The notes: generated by a model not told the origin, from the sequence alone. A stretch of 64,000 nt of DNA from Rhizopus arrhizus (GCA_024220505.1 JAKZZE010000037.1:124001-188000); one strand, 5' to 3'; counted from the first letter of the stretch, positions 37,836 to 50,120 are shown. A program made the numbers and translations.

Positions 37836-38910
37836 AGGAAATTTCTATGAGAAAAAAGAAAAAGAAATGAACAATAAATCTCACATTTAGTAAGCAGATA
37901 CAAAATCTAAAGTTTTTATTTTCGGAGTAACAAATATGTTACAAGCTGATTTGAAGAGAGCGGGTAATCTATTTACACATTTCACTGTATTTAGCTTTTT
38001 TAAATTGACTTGAAATAGTGCAAACGACGCATAGATTGGGTAAATACTTAATAGAATGTATATTATTTGGACAGAAGGCTCTATATTTATCATACAATCC
38101 TCTTATTTTCACTCCTCAGCACAACTTTCGTGGCTCCATGACGAATAGTAAGATGAGCATAATTAATTGAAAACATTCTATAAATCCATGATTTTCTTTA
38201 AACAAACATGGTTCTTACATATCATACTTAGGGCTGAAGTCAAGCGACATTGCGACAAACATACGTTTGATTAAAGCAAAGATCAGGCTATGTTACCTAA
38301 AACAGTTGCAACTGCTGACAAGGTATTATCAACATTACAAAAAAATCAAAATTAAATATATTGATAAAAAAGAAAGTACCAAACGTTCCTAGATTTTTGG
38401 GAGGCACTGATTCTTTGACCAGTAAGTACTGAGTCGAAAAAATGATATATACACAATGAACTATAACAACTCATTGTCCTCTCTTGCGTCAATACTTTGT
38501 TTTTTGTTCTCTTTAATTTATTGGATTTTTCAAATCAATATATGCTAATTAACCAATTTTAATATTAGCATGTAATAAAAGCTAACTTTTAAGAAATTAC
38601 TTTCGTTATAATTAAACTATAAAGAAGTATAATAATAATGTGTTAAGCTTTTGAAGAGTACGACAAGAAATTCTAATCTTGTATTTAGGCATATGTAGTA
38701 TCAGCATTATCGGTATCTCTATTTAACAATGACTATTGATTCTGTCTGAAAATTGATGCTTCATACTAAATATCACATTAAATTTAGTTAGGATGATATT
38801 AATAATAACGATTTGTAATCTCCAAGTGCAATTCCGTACTTGGTGTATGCTTCATAAGATTGAAGAGCATTGTGCAATTGACATTAAGTAACTAACATAG
38901 GCCGGCTAAC
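37836..38910. other. intergenic region, no gene seen
   Basis: Promoter side of the MPV17-family gene followed by AT-rich sequence. Short open frames have no family features. A plus-strand stretch near 38310 (TVATADKVLSTLQKNQN) is protein-like but too short to support. Confidence 0.4.
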
Positions 38911-39430
38911 ATGAATAGCTTCCTTGAAATGCCTAGTGCAAAATACGCACTTTCTTTTGGTATTTCAGCAGAGCAGGTGCCATCCAATATTGAGCCAGAA
39001 AAGAAAAATAACAAGCAGAAATTGATCGAGCCATTGAACATGGTTAGTCCCTTTGTCTCTTTTAGTGTTAGAATCAATCCACTATAGTAAGTAGGGATGT
39101 GGGGTGCTTTTCCCATGCTAAGGAACCAGTAATCAGTCTAAAAACGTACTTTAACAGTATGTATGGATAATAGAGAGATTTATGAATAAGCATTTTGGAA
39201 CCAAGATCCATTTCTATGATCTGAGAACCAGCATGGTTAACAATCCATATTGGCGCCAATTAGAACAAAATGTAAAATGCATTGTCAATATAGCAGCAGT
39301 ATAGAAAAGGTTAATAAGATAGAAGCTAATGAAAATTATGATAATATCGTTTTGAAGCAGAGTGACAAGAGAGCAAGATGAAATGGGTTACTACCAGACT
39401 CAACTAGTGAGCGTGCAATCAACTAAAGAT
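38911..39430 (+). pseudogene. possible gene relic of unknown type
   Basis: The plus strand reads MNSFLEMPSAKYALSFGISA then EQVPSNIEPEKKNN. After a disrupted part it reads GTKIHFYDLRTSMVNN and PYWRQLEQNVKCIV. After a frame change it reads VNKIEANENYDNIVLKQSD and a stop. The pieces are protein-like and in order on one strand but belong to no family I know. Open stretches of this size can also occur by chance in AT-rich DNA, so support is modest. Confidence 0.3.
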
Positions 39431-42400
39431 AATCAGTGATATAATTTGATAACTTTTGAGTCTCTGAAGATCCACTAGACAACTACTATTTAGTGAATTG
39501 TAATTATGATAGGAATTTATAAATTTTAGAATAAAAAACTGTTTATTTATATTTTTTAAATTGTAAAAATGCTTCTTAATGTATAGCATGCTTAATGTAC
39601 ATATTTATCTTGTTATCTTCGTCAATTTTTGAATTTTCCCCTTTACATGTTTTGCTTACGCAGATGGAGATTGCGGAAAAGGCAACCCATTTTTACGCCT
39701 TTATTTTGCTTATTAAAAGTGATATTACTAAATAATAAAAAACAGTGCTCAAATCGTTTTTAATTGATTCTATTAAATGCCTTTTCTCGATTGACAAATC
39801 ATCATTTACTTATCTTATTTATATTAAATAAAAAAAATTAAAATAAAACAGCACAAATCTTTGTATTTCATCTTTTTTAGGCAACAGTAAAAATTTATTT
39901 ATGTAGCCATTAATAAAATAAACCTCTCTTTCTTTGTGACAAAATGAAGGTAAATATTTGGGATTTTTTTTAGAGTAGTTGGTTTAATGCAAAATGTTTT
40001 AGTGCTTTTCTTTCTCGCTTTTGTTTGACATTGTTCTTAAAATTACATATTAATCAAACCTTCTTGCATATTATGTTGTACATAATTATGAATTCACTTT
40101 CCTATCTTTTCTTTTGTAAAAAAGAAGTAGCAAAGATTCTTTCCAAAGACAAAGGAGATTGTATCATTCATAAGATGACATATATGGAGCTTATTTTCTC
40201 TGTTTATATGCAATCTACAAAGAAAAAAGAGGGAGGATAGAAGAAAATAACGATAGGTCTTTAAAATTTTATGAAGTTTATGCCGATTGGTGTACAAAAA
40301 AAGGATATTTAAATTTTGTACAATTCATTAAGAGATCAATTTTTCTCAATACCTAAGGGAATGTTTCTAGCTTTCTTTTTTTCAATCAACGAAAAAAAGA
40401 AAGAGTCAACAACTAAGTTTAGATACGAGCAGCCAACTCCGTTCATTATTTGTCTGTATACAGATGCTAGTCGTTATTTCAATTCTGTTTATAGATAAAT
40501 TGCTTTTTTTAATTTTACTGTTTAAAAAGATAAACTCAATAACTAATTGGAATTTTATAAAAAAATGTTTTGGCTTTTAAACTAAAGACCTTATGAAGAT
40601 AGAAAATAAAACATAAAATATAACTTTTCCAATTCTTCAGAATCATCTTTAAGCATAATTATAATTCAAAATCCTGTATGTAAAAGGTAAATATCATCGA
40701 ACAAAACTCGTTTTTTCGATCATTATGATCCCTATTTCTCCCTTTTATATATAAATTAGCTTTCAGTTTTTTAATTTTACTTGATCCGTTTTTTAGTAAG
40801 TTTCTTTAAAAACAAGAGATCATACATATTGTGTTGCTGAATAGAATTGTTACATTCAATTCGTTATACCATTTTCAAGCATAAAATTTCATAAGCAATC
40901 TAAAAAAAAAAAACATTTATGAAATATAACGTTAGTATTCAAGCGGTGTAAAAAGAAAAAATATGTCAAGCATAGTGCCAACATCCGTTATGATAGATTA
41001 TACAACGCTTCGGAATTATTCTTTGATCCGACAACTGTAATAATCGCATAGTTATTAGTGTTATTACTTGATCTGCTTTCTTAGTACGGTTTGATTGCAT
41101 ATATTTTGGATATAATATTTTGTCAACACATTTTGCAATATTTAGATTGTATTATATCAAATCACGTTGACAGTTGATTTCTATTTTTGTTATACACTAC
41201 ATAAAGCTGCGAGTAATAAGGGTACATTGGAATTAAAGCTCTGTATTGCATGGAAAATAATAAAATATAATATTTAACGACTGAATTTAAAATTCTGAAA
41301 AGCTTTGTTCATTCCTTGAAAACTAACATTTTACCTTTGGTATATCCCGTTATTTTATTAATTCAATTGTATGGCTAAGGTATGTAAATAACGGTATTAG
41401 TCCTTTAAGTTAAAATTTTTATTTACATGCTTTTTTTCATTTTGTACTCTTTCTATAAAGTCATCAAGTGTAGTAGTAAGGGAGTAGAGATGATCACATA
41501 ATATTCCTAGTATTCAAATTGTTTTTAATGAATCTTTTAAAGTTTTTATTTAGCTACCTTAGCATATACTTTGCTGTTTTATTTAATTTTTTTTGTACAA
41601 ATCATAACATTTACTTGCATTTAACATGTTTGTTTGTAATGCTGTAGCTGTTTTTTATTTACATTCAGGTACATAAAGCTACTGTGTGAATTGTTTTTGT
41701 TTTATATTTTAATAAATTTGCTAGGATACAACAAATGGCGAAATAAAATGGTATAGATGCTATATCATAGACACATATGTATATAATATATCTTTGCCTT
41801 TGGCTTTATAATCCGCTGAGCATGTTTTTTGCGCATCTTTTTAAATTCTGCTATTTTGGTTTTTTTTTTTTTCACTTTTTTTATGAAAGTTGCTGCAAGA
41901 TTTTATATACGGAAACAAGGTATTCAATGAAGTATTAAGCACTGAGTCGCTTCCTAGTTTTTTGGATTGAAGTTCACAGAATAAAAAGCATATTAATAAG
42001 GGCTTAAATGCTCTTGTACATCGACTGTATACAATTGATCGACTTGTAATCTGAGTTATGCAGAATTACTTAATATAAAAAGCATGCTTTTGCTTATTTA
42101 TAAATGCTAATTGTTTGAATGATTAATTTGTTTTTCGGCTGAAACTTCAACATTTCCATTATGAAATGAATGAATTTTCATTTTTTTTTAATTCATAATG
42201 TTTCACTCAATTTTCAAATGAAACAATGTTATCGCGTTACTTGGCACTTTCCTATACATTCTAGCTCTCGAACTACAAAATTGCAAAATATCTTCAAGTA
42301 TCCTTTTATTATTTTTTAATTTTACTTTCTCAAGATAACAATTATTCATTTTCATCATTATTAGTTGCTTATTATAGTTTTTGGGGTAGACAGGGTTGGA

Positions 42401-43192
42401 CATAAGCAAATGAGTATACTATAAGTATTTTCGGTTCAGTGAATGTCTATTTTTTTCTTTCCGTACATTGTTTGATAGTATCTCTCTGTACAAATTGTCC
42501 CCCTTCTTCCATGTTTTTATGCATAATTTAGCTGTACCTATATGCTCCCTGTTTTTGGCATTTTTTAAGAGAAATTACTACATGTGGTAAAATGCTTGTT
42601 TTCAAGGTACTTATAATAATGATTTTCCATTTGAAAGAAAAAAAGATCTATTTTGCATAGCATATTCAATATTATGGATAAAAAAAGTACTTAATGAAAA
42701 ATGAGGATAATTATCAGCTTCTTTTAAGTTAAATAGCTATTTGTTAGTTTTGTTTTCATTTTATGTGATCATAGAAAATAAAAAACGTTACTGTACTGAT
42801 TACAAATATATACAATAACAGTTGAGTATCTACTGATAATGAAAATACTTTCTACCGTAAACATAGTGAGCCGTTCAATTAAGCCTTCATTCGTATTTAT
42901 GATGTGTAATTTAATCAAAAGAAAGTAATGCGAGTGTAATGAGAACTGATTTAAAAATTTACTTTGTCCCAGATCAGTTGCATGGATAATAGATTATTAG
43001 AAAAAAAAGTTCATTTGCAGTCTTCATTAGTAGTAGTTATCTACAGTTTTGGTATTTGAAAAGTCCCTAATAAATTGCTTATCTTTATGCATCACGAATA
43101 AGTTAAATAATGAACTAAGCCACATATGTTGCACGAAAAAGATCACCGCTTTATTTCTCAGCAACTTTTTTTTTTTCTTTCAATAAAACAAA
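39431..43192. other. 3.8-kb gene desert
   Basis: Very AT-rich DNA without a supportable gene, tRNA or repeated element. One plus-strand stretch at about 40155-40355 (IEENNDRSLKFYEVYADWC) has protein-like composition and could be an exon or relic, but nothing connects to it. The last 40 bases are the T-rich leader of RPB10. Confidence 0.45.
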
Positions 43193-43523
43193 ATGATCAT
43201 CCCTGTTCGTTGCTTCTCATGTGGTAAAGTCATTGGTAACAAATGGGACAACTATTTATCCTTATTACAAGCTGAATATACCGAAGGGTAAGTCTGAAGT
43301 TGTAATTTATAATGTTTAGTAAGTTAATTTTTGTCATTAGTGAGGCATTAGATGCTCTTGGACTTAAGCGCTACTGTTGTAGACGTATGGTTTTAACTCA
43401 CGTTGATTTGATTGAGAAACTTTTGCACTACAATCGTAAGTCAATCTGCTCAAAACCACTAATTTTTTTTTAACTTTTTTCTTTGTAGCTTTGGAACGCA
43501 TTAGAGATCGTGGACGCTCTTAG
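43193..43523 (+). CDS. RPB10: RNA polymerases I, II and III subunit RPABC5
   Basis: Three exons encode about 74 residues. Exon 1 gives [20 protein letters not shown], with the atypical zinc-binding motif CFSCG. Exon 2, after GTAAGT...TTAG, gives [20 protein letters not shown] with the CC pair completing the zinc site, then [11 protein letters not shown]. Exon 3 gives [11 protein letters not shown] and TAG. The protein is a shared core subunit that helps assemble the RPB3/RPB11 platform. Length and all four zinc ligands are as in the family. Confidence 0.98.
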
Positions 43524-44449
43524 ATTCGAATAAATACTTGTTTTACGATATAAGAAAAAAAAAAAAAAGCACAGACAAAAAAAGAATGAACCCACATTAT
43601 GTAAATAAAGATAGCATTTGTCCGACAATTGGCTACAAAAACAAACAAGTTACATCTTTTCTTATTATGGGTTCCTAAACTACTGAGAGGTCGACTTTTA
43701 TGATAATATATGTGAGAAACTATGATTGGAAAAAACAAACAATTTTTTGTGTGGTTTCTCCTATATTTTTAACAGTAAGATTTTGTTAGAATTTCTCATT
43801 TAATTGGCGTATTATGGATTTGAGGAGTTTGCATATTTAATGATTATGGACTTTACATTGTATGTCAGTTTCAAAAAGCAGGCTTTATGGAGTAATATTT
43901 AGATTTGTAATAATCTCTTTAAGATTATCTAGTTCAGACGAAGATTCTTTAAAAAAAAAGCCATCTTTGATGTAAGTATATATAGATTTTTGAATGATTG
44001 CGAATGCAAGAGGTAAGTTTACGTTTATAATCAAAAATGAATTCAACATAAACCCCTTTGAAAAGATAAGAAAATCCAATACAATTTACAAAAGTATTAT
44101 GTATTTTGAAGGGTCTCAAACAGAGAGAGCATTTTGGTAATTGTTATATAGACTCTCAGGTCAAACACCAAACGTTTTCTCATTTTTCTGCATGCCATTG
44201 AATTCGAACCAAAGCTAAAACCAAAAAGTACATCGGTCGCATTTTCAATAACTGATAGTATGAATAAAATACAATTACACATAATACAAACAAATATCTA
44301 CACAAAAGTATTTTTTAAAATTCATCGCTGTTACTTTTATACAAATGAAGCTTTATTTTATTTTTCAATCAGTTTGGAAAGGAAGGCATAATTTACTAAA
44401 AAACGGATAGTCAGTCTTACTGTTATTTGACATTCGCAACTTTTTTGTC
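43524..44449. other. intergenic region RPB10-RPL26
   Basis: No gene is visible. The genes on either side are convergent, so this is 3' flank for both. Three short minus-strand open frames are AT-driven and lack motifs. Confidence 0.4.
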
Positions 44450-44908
44450 CTATACCTGCTTCATGGCATCCTTGTTACCCTTACGTTCGAGGATAGCGAG
44501 ACGGCTCTTGTCCAGCTTGAGCTTAGTGACAACAACCTTGGAGGCGCTGATACCAATAGGAGCAGTAGCACCGTTGACCTTTTCACGAGAGACACGGTCA
44601 ATGTGAATAACCCACTTCTTACGGTAGACTTGAACAATCTTGCCTTCACGTCCCTTGTAAGTACCACGGACAACCATGACTTCGTCGTCTTTGCGGACAG
44701 GGATGGCGCGAACACCGTGCTTTTCACGGAGTTCCTTGGACAAAGGTGCACTCATGATCTTGCGACGAACATCAGAGGTGGCGGTGAAATGAGCCAATCT
44801 GCTCTTTCTGCGGGAAGAACTGACGTCTAATTGAAATAGGGTTTAATTCATCCATCCATTCCTGATATGCTTTAATTTTTTGTATAGATTACCAGCACTG
44901 TACTTCAT
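44450..44908 (-). CDS. RPL26: 60S ribosomal protein uL24 (L26)
   Basis: Exon 1 (44908 downward, MKYSA) is joined over a 68-nt intron (GTAATC...AATTAG) to [59 protein letters not shown] and [19 protein letters not shown] to the end KDAMKQV. The KOW motif ([13 protein letters not shown]) and the whole block order identify uL24. It binds domain I of 25S rRNA near the tunnel exit. The C-terminus is shorter than in animals but similar to fungal uL24. A GTATAGG donor overlaps the final Val-stop, so the natural C-terminus could instead come from a further 3' exon; one candidate acceptor would give an immediate stop. Codon use is highly biased and GC is high compared with the flanks. Confidence 0.96.
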
Positions 44909-45076
44909 GATTTTTATTTGGGTGCACGGAAAGAAGGATTCATTGCTTGATGCAGGATACTTTTCCTCTCAAAAACTTCCTCGGTTAATTTATCTTTCTT
45001 CTCCTCCTTACTGTATCGTCAGGTTCGGACCGAATATATCTACTGTCCGGCACGCTAGTATTTAATGCAATAAAAG
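44909..45076. promoter_or_regulatory. RPL26 promoter region
   Basis: The short stretch between the RPL26 start codon and the truncated LINE must contain the RPL26 promoter. The LINE insertion therefore lies within about 170 bp of the start codon. No specific element is recognised. Confidence 0.4.
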
Positions 45077-46645
45077 GTACATTGAGAGCGGTGAATTTGT
45101 CATTTTGAGAAATTTGAATGTCCGCCAACAAAAAATAAATGTCCTAAAGACTGGAGTACTCCAAGGGTCCATCCTCTCGCCCTACCTTTACTCGGTATAT
45201 ATAAATCAACTTCCGGTATACCTACGTCATCAAACCATAAAGGAGGATACATCGCCATTACAGTTAGCACCACTCTTGAACTGCTTACTTTATGCGGATG
45301 ATGTGGTTTTAATAGCCAATAGCTCAACAATGGTTGACCTACTACGAAATGCGAAGAACACAGTATGCAAATGGGATACCGGTGGAACCTTTCAAAATGT
45401 GTCATCTTGGACAACCGACCACAAACAATAGAATATGCGATCTATGACCAGGTTATACCACAAGCGACAACTTTTAACTACCTAGGAATATCCTTGAAAC
45501 CAGGTGGTCATCTTGATCCGGAGAAGCTTGTTCAAAACAATATTCTCAAAGCTACCTCTACGATGAATGCTCTATCTTCTATTGGGGTAAATCCTTCAGG
45601 ATTCTCCAAGATCCTATGCTCTCGGTTTTATGCTCAAATAGTTCGACCACAAATGGAATACGGCATAGCTATTAACTGCTTCAATCACACTCAGCTGAAA
45701 ACTCTAGAAGAGGCACAAAACAAATACATACGTAAGATCTATGGAGCATATGGAAAAACATCCACCAAGGTGATGCTGCATTTGGCTAAATTACCCACAA
45801 TGAAAGAAAGGATAGCTATCCTGCAAGCCCAATTCCTCTTTCGTTCATTATCTTTATCTAAGGACACACTACTATATCTCTTAATGCCACAAATACAGTA
45901 CACAAGAGGCCATCGATGGTATCGACTATCAAAAACTGCTCTGTGAAGATTGATGCCGCTGACGATAGCCAACTTAGATGCCCGAGGCTTTAAGGCGATA
46001 AAAAAGAAATTTCTTCACTCTAACCTTGAAAAACAGATCCAAGGTAAGAACTCCAAATTGCTATCCAGCTGTCGACCAACAATCACTCTCGACCCCATCT
46101 TGTGGCTACCAATGACTCATGAAGAAAGCAGTTGATGTCTACGCTGGCGCCTTAGTTGGTTACCGGGTGGGGCCCCCAAACCCTGCCCCCATCATCCCAG
46201 CAATAACCTGTCAAGACGACACGCCATCAGTTGCCTCAATACGCATCGCCGACTCTGTATGCCTGAAACAATAGCCGACCCTATATCTTTCCTTTTGAAT
46301 ATGCTTCCGACACGCGCATTTGTTTCCTCTAGTATTGCTTTGTCTTGGACCTGGCGATGGCCCGTTATATGTTCTATCCTTCATGAATTAGATCAACTAC
46401 AACACTATACAACCATTCCATGCAAGACACCTCATGACCAAAAACTAATTGAATGGCTGAGACAATTCAACTAAATTCGTATGTTTCTCTATGCATCCTA
46501 CTTTCCTTTCTCATTTTTTACCCTTGAACCAGAAGGGGTTTTTTTTTTCTTAGCACTCACTTCCAAACGGATTGAACTGATCCGGGCGGACACTTATTTG
46601 TTGTATGTTTTAGCGCTCAAATGGACCATAAATAAATAAAATATC
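45077..46645 (+). mobile_element. 5'-truncated LINE retrotransposon (RT domain, decayed)
   Basis: The plus strand begins inside the reverse-transcriptase domain: LKTGVLQGSILSPYLYSVYI, then the catalytic box LLYADDVVLIAN. After a frameshift near 45390 it reads KCVILDNRPQTIEY, FNYLGISLKPGG and AQIVRPQMEYGIAI, with a stop near 45945. The LINE C-terminal Cys/His region (RWRLSWLPGGAPKPCPHHP) and LPTRAFVSSSIALSWTWRWP follow. The 3' end carries CCCTTGAACCAGAAGGGG and an A-rich tail (ATAAATAAATAAAATATC at about 46631). At least one frameshift and two stops make it inactive. 5' truncation is normal for LINE insertions. Composition is richer in GC than its surroundings. Confidence 0.9.
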
Positions 46646-46792
46646 ATGTTTAAACAAAAATGAGTGGCACTAAGCCGATAATGATTGTCTGTTCATGTCT
46701 AGAAGTTTTATCCTTTTGAAGTAAGAGAAATGTCACAATAAGTTAAATCAAATTGACCTAAAAATGATATCTATTTTATAACTTTAAAGCAA

Positions 46793-47120
46793 TTAGAATG
46801 GAGTTGTCGTTTTAGAATGACTGGCAAAGATGTATAAAATTTCAGTAGGTATGGCATTACAAACCTCAGCAATTCTATCTTCAGTTAACAGCTTGTGGCG
46901 TTTCAATTTTCCTTTTGAGATTGCCCAAAACTGTTCAATTGGGTTTAATCAAGTGAATATAGAGGCAGAACATCAGTTTATAGTCACAACTCTCGATTTT
47001 CCTCATCATTGGTTTTGATTTATGCATAGTACAGCAAATAGCCCCCTTTTAGATCTCCATTAAGATCCATGATGTCAAGCAGAATATTCATGAATTTGAC
47101 AAGTGCACAGTTGTTGTACC
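46793..47120 (-). mobile_element. Tc1/mariner-like transposase C-terminal relic
   Basis: Minus-strand reading gives VKFMNILLDIMDLNGDLKGG, then after two disruptions NPIEQFWAISKGKLKRHKLL, TEDRIAEVCNAI and a stop at 46793. NPIEQFW is the last catalytic block (the Glu of the DD-E triad) of Tc1/mariner transposases, and KxKRHK after it is typical. The earlier Asp block is destroyed and the N-terminal DNA-binding half is missing. It lies between the LINE and the TIR-bounded element and may have belonged to an older insertion. Confidence 0.75.
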
Positions 47121-47472
47121 TTTTGATATCGATTCTGAAATATCTTGTACACTGTTCCCGTTACTATCATCAGTATTCTCTATAGTTGATTCTGATCTGG
47201 TACATACAGAAGATTTTTAAGTTACTTTGACTTTAGTTTACCCAAAAAAAAACTAATAGTTTTTACAGTCAAACATGACTTGTTTGAAGTCCAAAACAAT
47301 CATGACTCTATTTAATGCTTAATATAATATAAATACTATTTTTTTTTTTCTACAAGATCATCAATAAGTATAACTAAATTAATAGACACAGCTTTTATTT
47401 GTTTCTTATGTTATGAAAGCTTTAAATAACTGTATTCTCTACTTACAAAAAAAAAAAATAATTGGCTCATGT

Positions 47473-47565
47473 TAGTTAGGTTGGCTAGCTGTCATGAGTT
47501 TTTAACTTAGTTTTTTAGCTATCAAAAATAGAGATCAACCTTTTCTTCTGGCCAATCACAATTTT
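47473..47565 (+). repeat. left terminal inverted repeat, 93 bp
   Basis: Starts TAGTTAGGTTGGCTAGC and ends at the TGGCCAATCACAATTTT stretch. It pairs with 50121-50213 on the opposite strand with about 97 percent identity, counted by eye. Confidence 0.85.
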
Positions 47566-47588
47566 CTAATTGGTAGTTGTCAAAATCA

Positions 47589-47833
47589 TGTTTCTGAAGC
47601 GGAAGCGAGTAATGTGATAAATACTCTCAAAGCCACGCTTTATTTTTAATATAAATATATGATATCCAATAAAATCCCTTTCTTCCCTATATCTTTCAAA
47701 CGCTAAGCTATAATAAATTCAATTTTTTTTAGGAGGGATATGTAACTAAACTAAACTACTAAGCTCTTAAGCTTTCCAAAATTTGTACCAAGGGTGGGCA
47801 TTTATCACATTACTCGCTTCCACTTCGGAAACA
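47589..47833. mobile_element. MITE-like inverted-repeat element, about 245 bp
   Basis: Thirty-four bases at 47589-47622 (GAAGCGGAAGCGAGTAATGT and neighbours) match the reverse complement of 47800-47833 with two mismatches. The intervening 177 bp are AT-rich and non-coding. Size and terminal inverted repeats fit a MITE or a long hairpin. It lies just inside the left terminal repeat of the larger element. Confidence 0.7.
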
Positions 47834-47972
47834 TCTTGATTTATATGTAATTGCGAAAGATCACGGCGACTTTAATTTCTGGAAATAGTGTATCTTACAC
47901 TCAAAATATCAGAGCTCAAAACAATGGCATGTGGATTATCAAGCATTTTAGATATCAATTCCGAGGAAGCCA

Positions 47973-49631
47973 ATGGAAGTTAGCAATCGCTTTTTGATGA
48001 GGTCCTTTGGAAAAAGACATATTCAAAATATATAAAAGCATAAATTAAATCTATCACCCATCCCAACTGAAATATATCAGCAGTGGAATTTAATATCCAG
48101 TTTATGTAAAAATAACAACGATGGTCGTAAAGCTCGACATTTTATCTGTAAATTAAAACTTGCATCAACCAGTATAAAACAGGAAAGAACGCTCGATTTC
48201 TTATACGAAGTTTTATTTCAAATAGAATCAAAACAATTCATGTTTAATGAAAATAATTCAAACAAGATATCAGAACGCGACTATGCTTACCAATTGTGGA
48301 TTCTAATATTGACTAAACCCTTTTTCATTAATGACATGGTTCGCATCAAAATTGGAGAGACGGTATTAGTGGGAACAACGACTGCTAAATCACTACTTTA
48401 CGAGGACTCTAATAATATTGTTGGCTTTAAAGTAGATGTCAGAATACTTATAGATTATAAAGATGAGAAATTTGATTTAATGTGTTGTAACGCACACAAT
48501 ATGAAAATATTAAAAAATTATACCACAAGAATTGAATGAATACAGACAACTGTATGAATACAGGCAGTTGTTTGAATTCAGATGGCTATACAGATTCATA
48601 CAAAAATTTTCCACACCAAAAACCAAAAACAACAGATAATCAGAAAACTCAAAAACATATAAATACCTCGACATTTTAACAGCAATTAAAACTTACTTTT
48701 ATTTTACTTTACTTTTTGATTATTTTAATAAATATCATACAAAGTAAATCTCTTTTGTTTTTCTTTTATTTTATTTAATATCAAGAACAAGAAGTCCCTT
48801 GAAGCAAATACACTTCATTATAATCCTTTTTATTTTATCTTTATTTTACTTTACTCAAAACAGTTTGATCTACTTATAAGATCTGGTGGTCACTTATTAC
48901 AAGCGAACTTATATTCCAATCATTAATCTTTTTGGAATCAAATCCTACCTAAACCCTCGATCTTATATCAAGACACTCTTAAATCAAACCTATTTAACAC
49001 TATATAAACCCTATAAACTCCAATCTCACAGTGTGGAAAAGCCTGTCATCATGATGCAAGGGATACAAAATCAGGAACTGACGTTTCTAAGCTCATTTGT
49101 GAAGGCAAGAAAATCCAAAGAAACCTAGCACATATTTTTTACGATGAAAGTATTGTTGGTAATGTATGGACGATTCAAATCAAAGGCATCAAATGCAGCT
49201 TTTCAGTCATTCATCCTACTCCATATCATTATTTTGTTAATGTTCCACAATTCGACGTATCCTTTCCTACCAGCTACTCACTTCTGAATGAGATGAATAA
49301 TAATTTTATTGGATCCTCGCTTGGCTTTAAAGCCTGTACTGAGAAATTGTCAGTTGAAATAGAAAATAAACTAAAACGTCCTGTACCCAACCGATCTCCA
49401 AATAGGAACCAAAACTTGCCACCCGAACCTACTTGATTTATACCTCCCATAAAAGACTATTTCATTTCAAGAATCCTAGTGTCTGAAACCTTCGATGGTG
49501 ATGAAGTGTTTGATTCCGATGATAACGACATTGAAAGCAAACATGTAGATAAACCATATGTCCAACCGGACGAGTTTGGATTCGTTAAAAAAGGTGAACA
49601 ATGGTTCAATATTAACACTGAAGATTATTGA
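47973..49631 (+). pseudogene. lineage-specific nuclease-like family gene, copy 3, split by an insertion
   Basis: The first part starts MEVSNRFLMRSFGKRHIQNI, has one in-frame TAA, then continues LSPIPTEIYQQWNLISSLCK, SIKQERTLDFLYEVLFQIES, ISERDYAYQLWILILTKPFF, NDMVRIKIGETVLVG, IVGFKVDVRILIDY and KFDLMCCN, and degenerates at about 48505. The second part resumes at about 49031 with CGKACHHDARDTKSGTD, VWTIQIKGIKCSFSVIH and YHYFVNVPQFDVSFP, one in-frame TGA, then an acidic tail ending at 49631. SERDY...W, GFKVDVRILI and the IQIKGI strand repeat the architecture of the other two relics. The roughly 520-bp gap holds the two-box repeat. With two stops and an insertion the gene is dead; outside the insertion the frame is otherwise continuous. 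Confidence 0.65.
48505..49030 (+). mobile_element. about 520-bp insertion carrying two-box repeat copy 7
   Basis: Sequence between the two halves of the family relic contains box A at about 48790-48822 (AAGTCCCTTGAAGCAAATAC) and box B at about 48860-48912 (AGATCTGGTGGTCACT then TTACAAGCGAACTT). It shares about 80 further bases upstream with copy 3 at 24.45 kb. Coding similarity stops and resumes at its edges, so the unit behaves like an insertion. CACA occurs near both edges, but no target duplication is certain. An intron is less likely because no donor-acceptor pair restores the expected frame. Confidence 0.6.
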
Positions 49632-50120
49632 GACTCACACCCTTTTGTTGATGAGTCTCTTTGTGTTCCAACATAGTTATTACCGCCAAAATATTATAGT
49701 TTATTGATACAAATAAAAGAACAAAAAAAGATAAATAAAACATTTTCTTCACAATTTTTTTTTTGCTTTATAAACACCAAAAGGAGATCTATTCCATTCG
49801 CTTTAAGTTTTCTCTCTTGAGCTCGTTATTCTTCTAGTTCCCTGATTATTTCCTCTGCTCGTGAGCGAGTGAAGGTTGATTGTTCATCCATATATTATGC
49901 ATTTATGTTGATATCAGCATAGTAACCCCATAATGTGTATCTTTGAAAGATATAGAAAAGAGAGAAGCAATTATTTTATTTAAAACACAAAAAAAAATAA
50001 CAGGTGGTTGCGAGAGCATCTATCACTTTGGAAACGGAATGGAGCCAACTTCAAGGTCTGTAAGATTAATTTTTATGAAAATTGCAGTGAATATCACAAA
50101 AAGAGTTTGAAAGCACAAAA

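Noticed and set aside
40316..40498. 60-codon plus-strand frame in the gene desert
   Set aside because: Too short, no connection to neighbouring exons, and composition typical of AT-rich random sequence.
44461..44830. Open frames in other frames and on the opposite strand of RPL26
   Set aside because: Their Ser/Val-rich translations come from the biased codons of RPL26 and show no motif.
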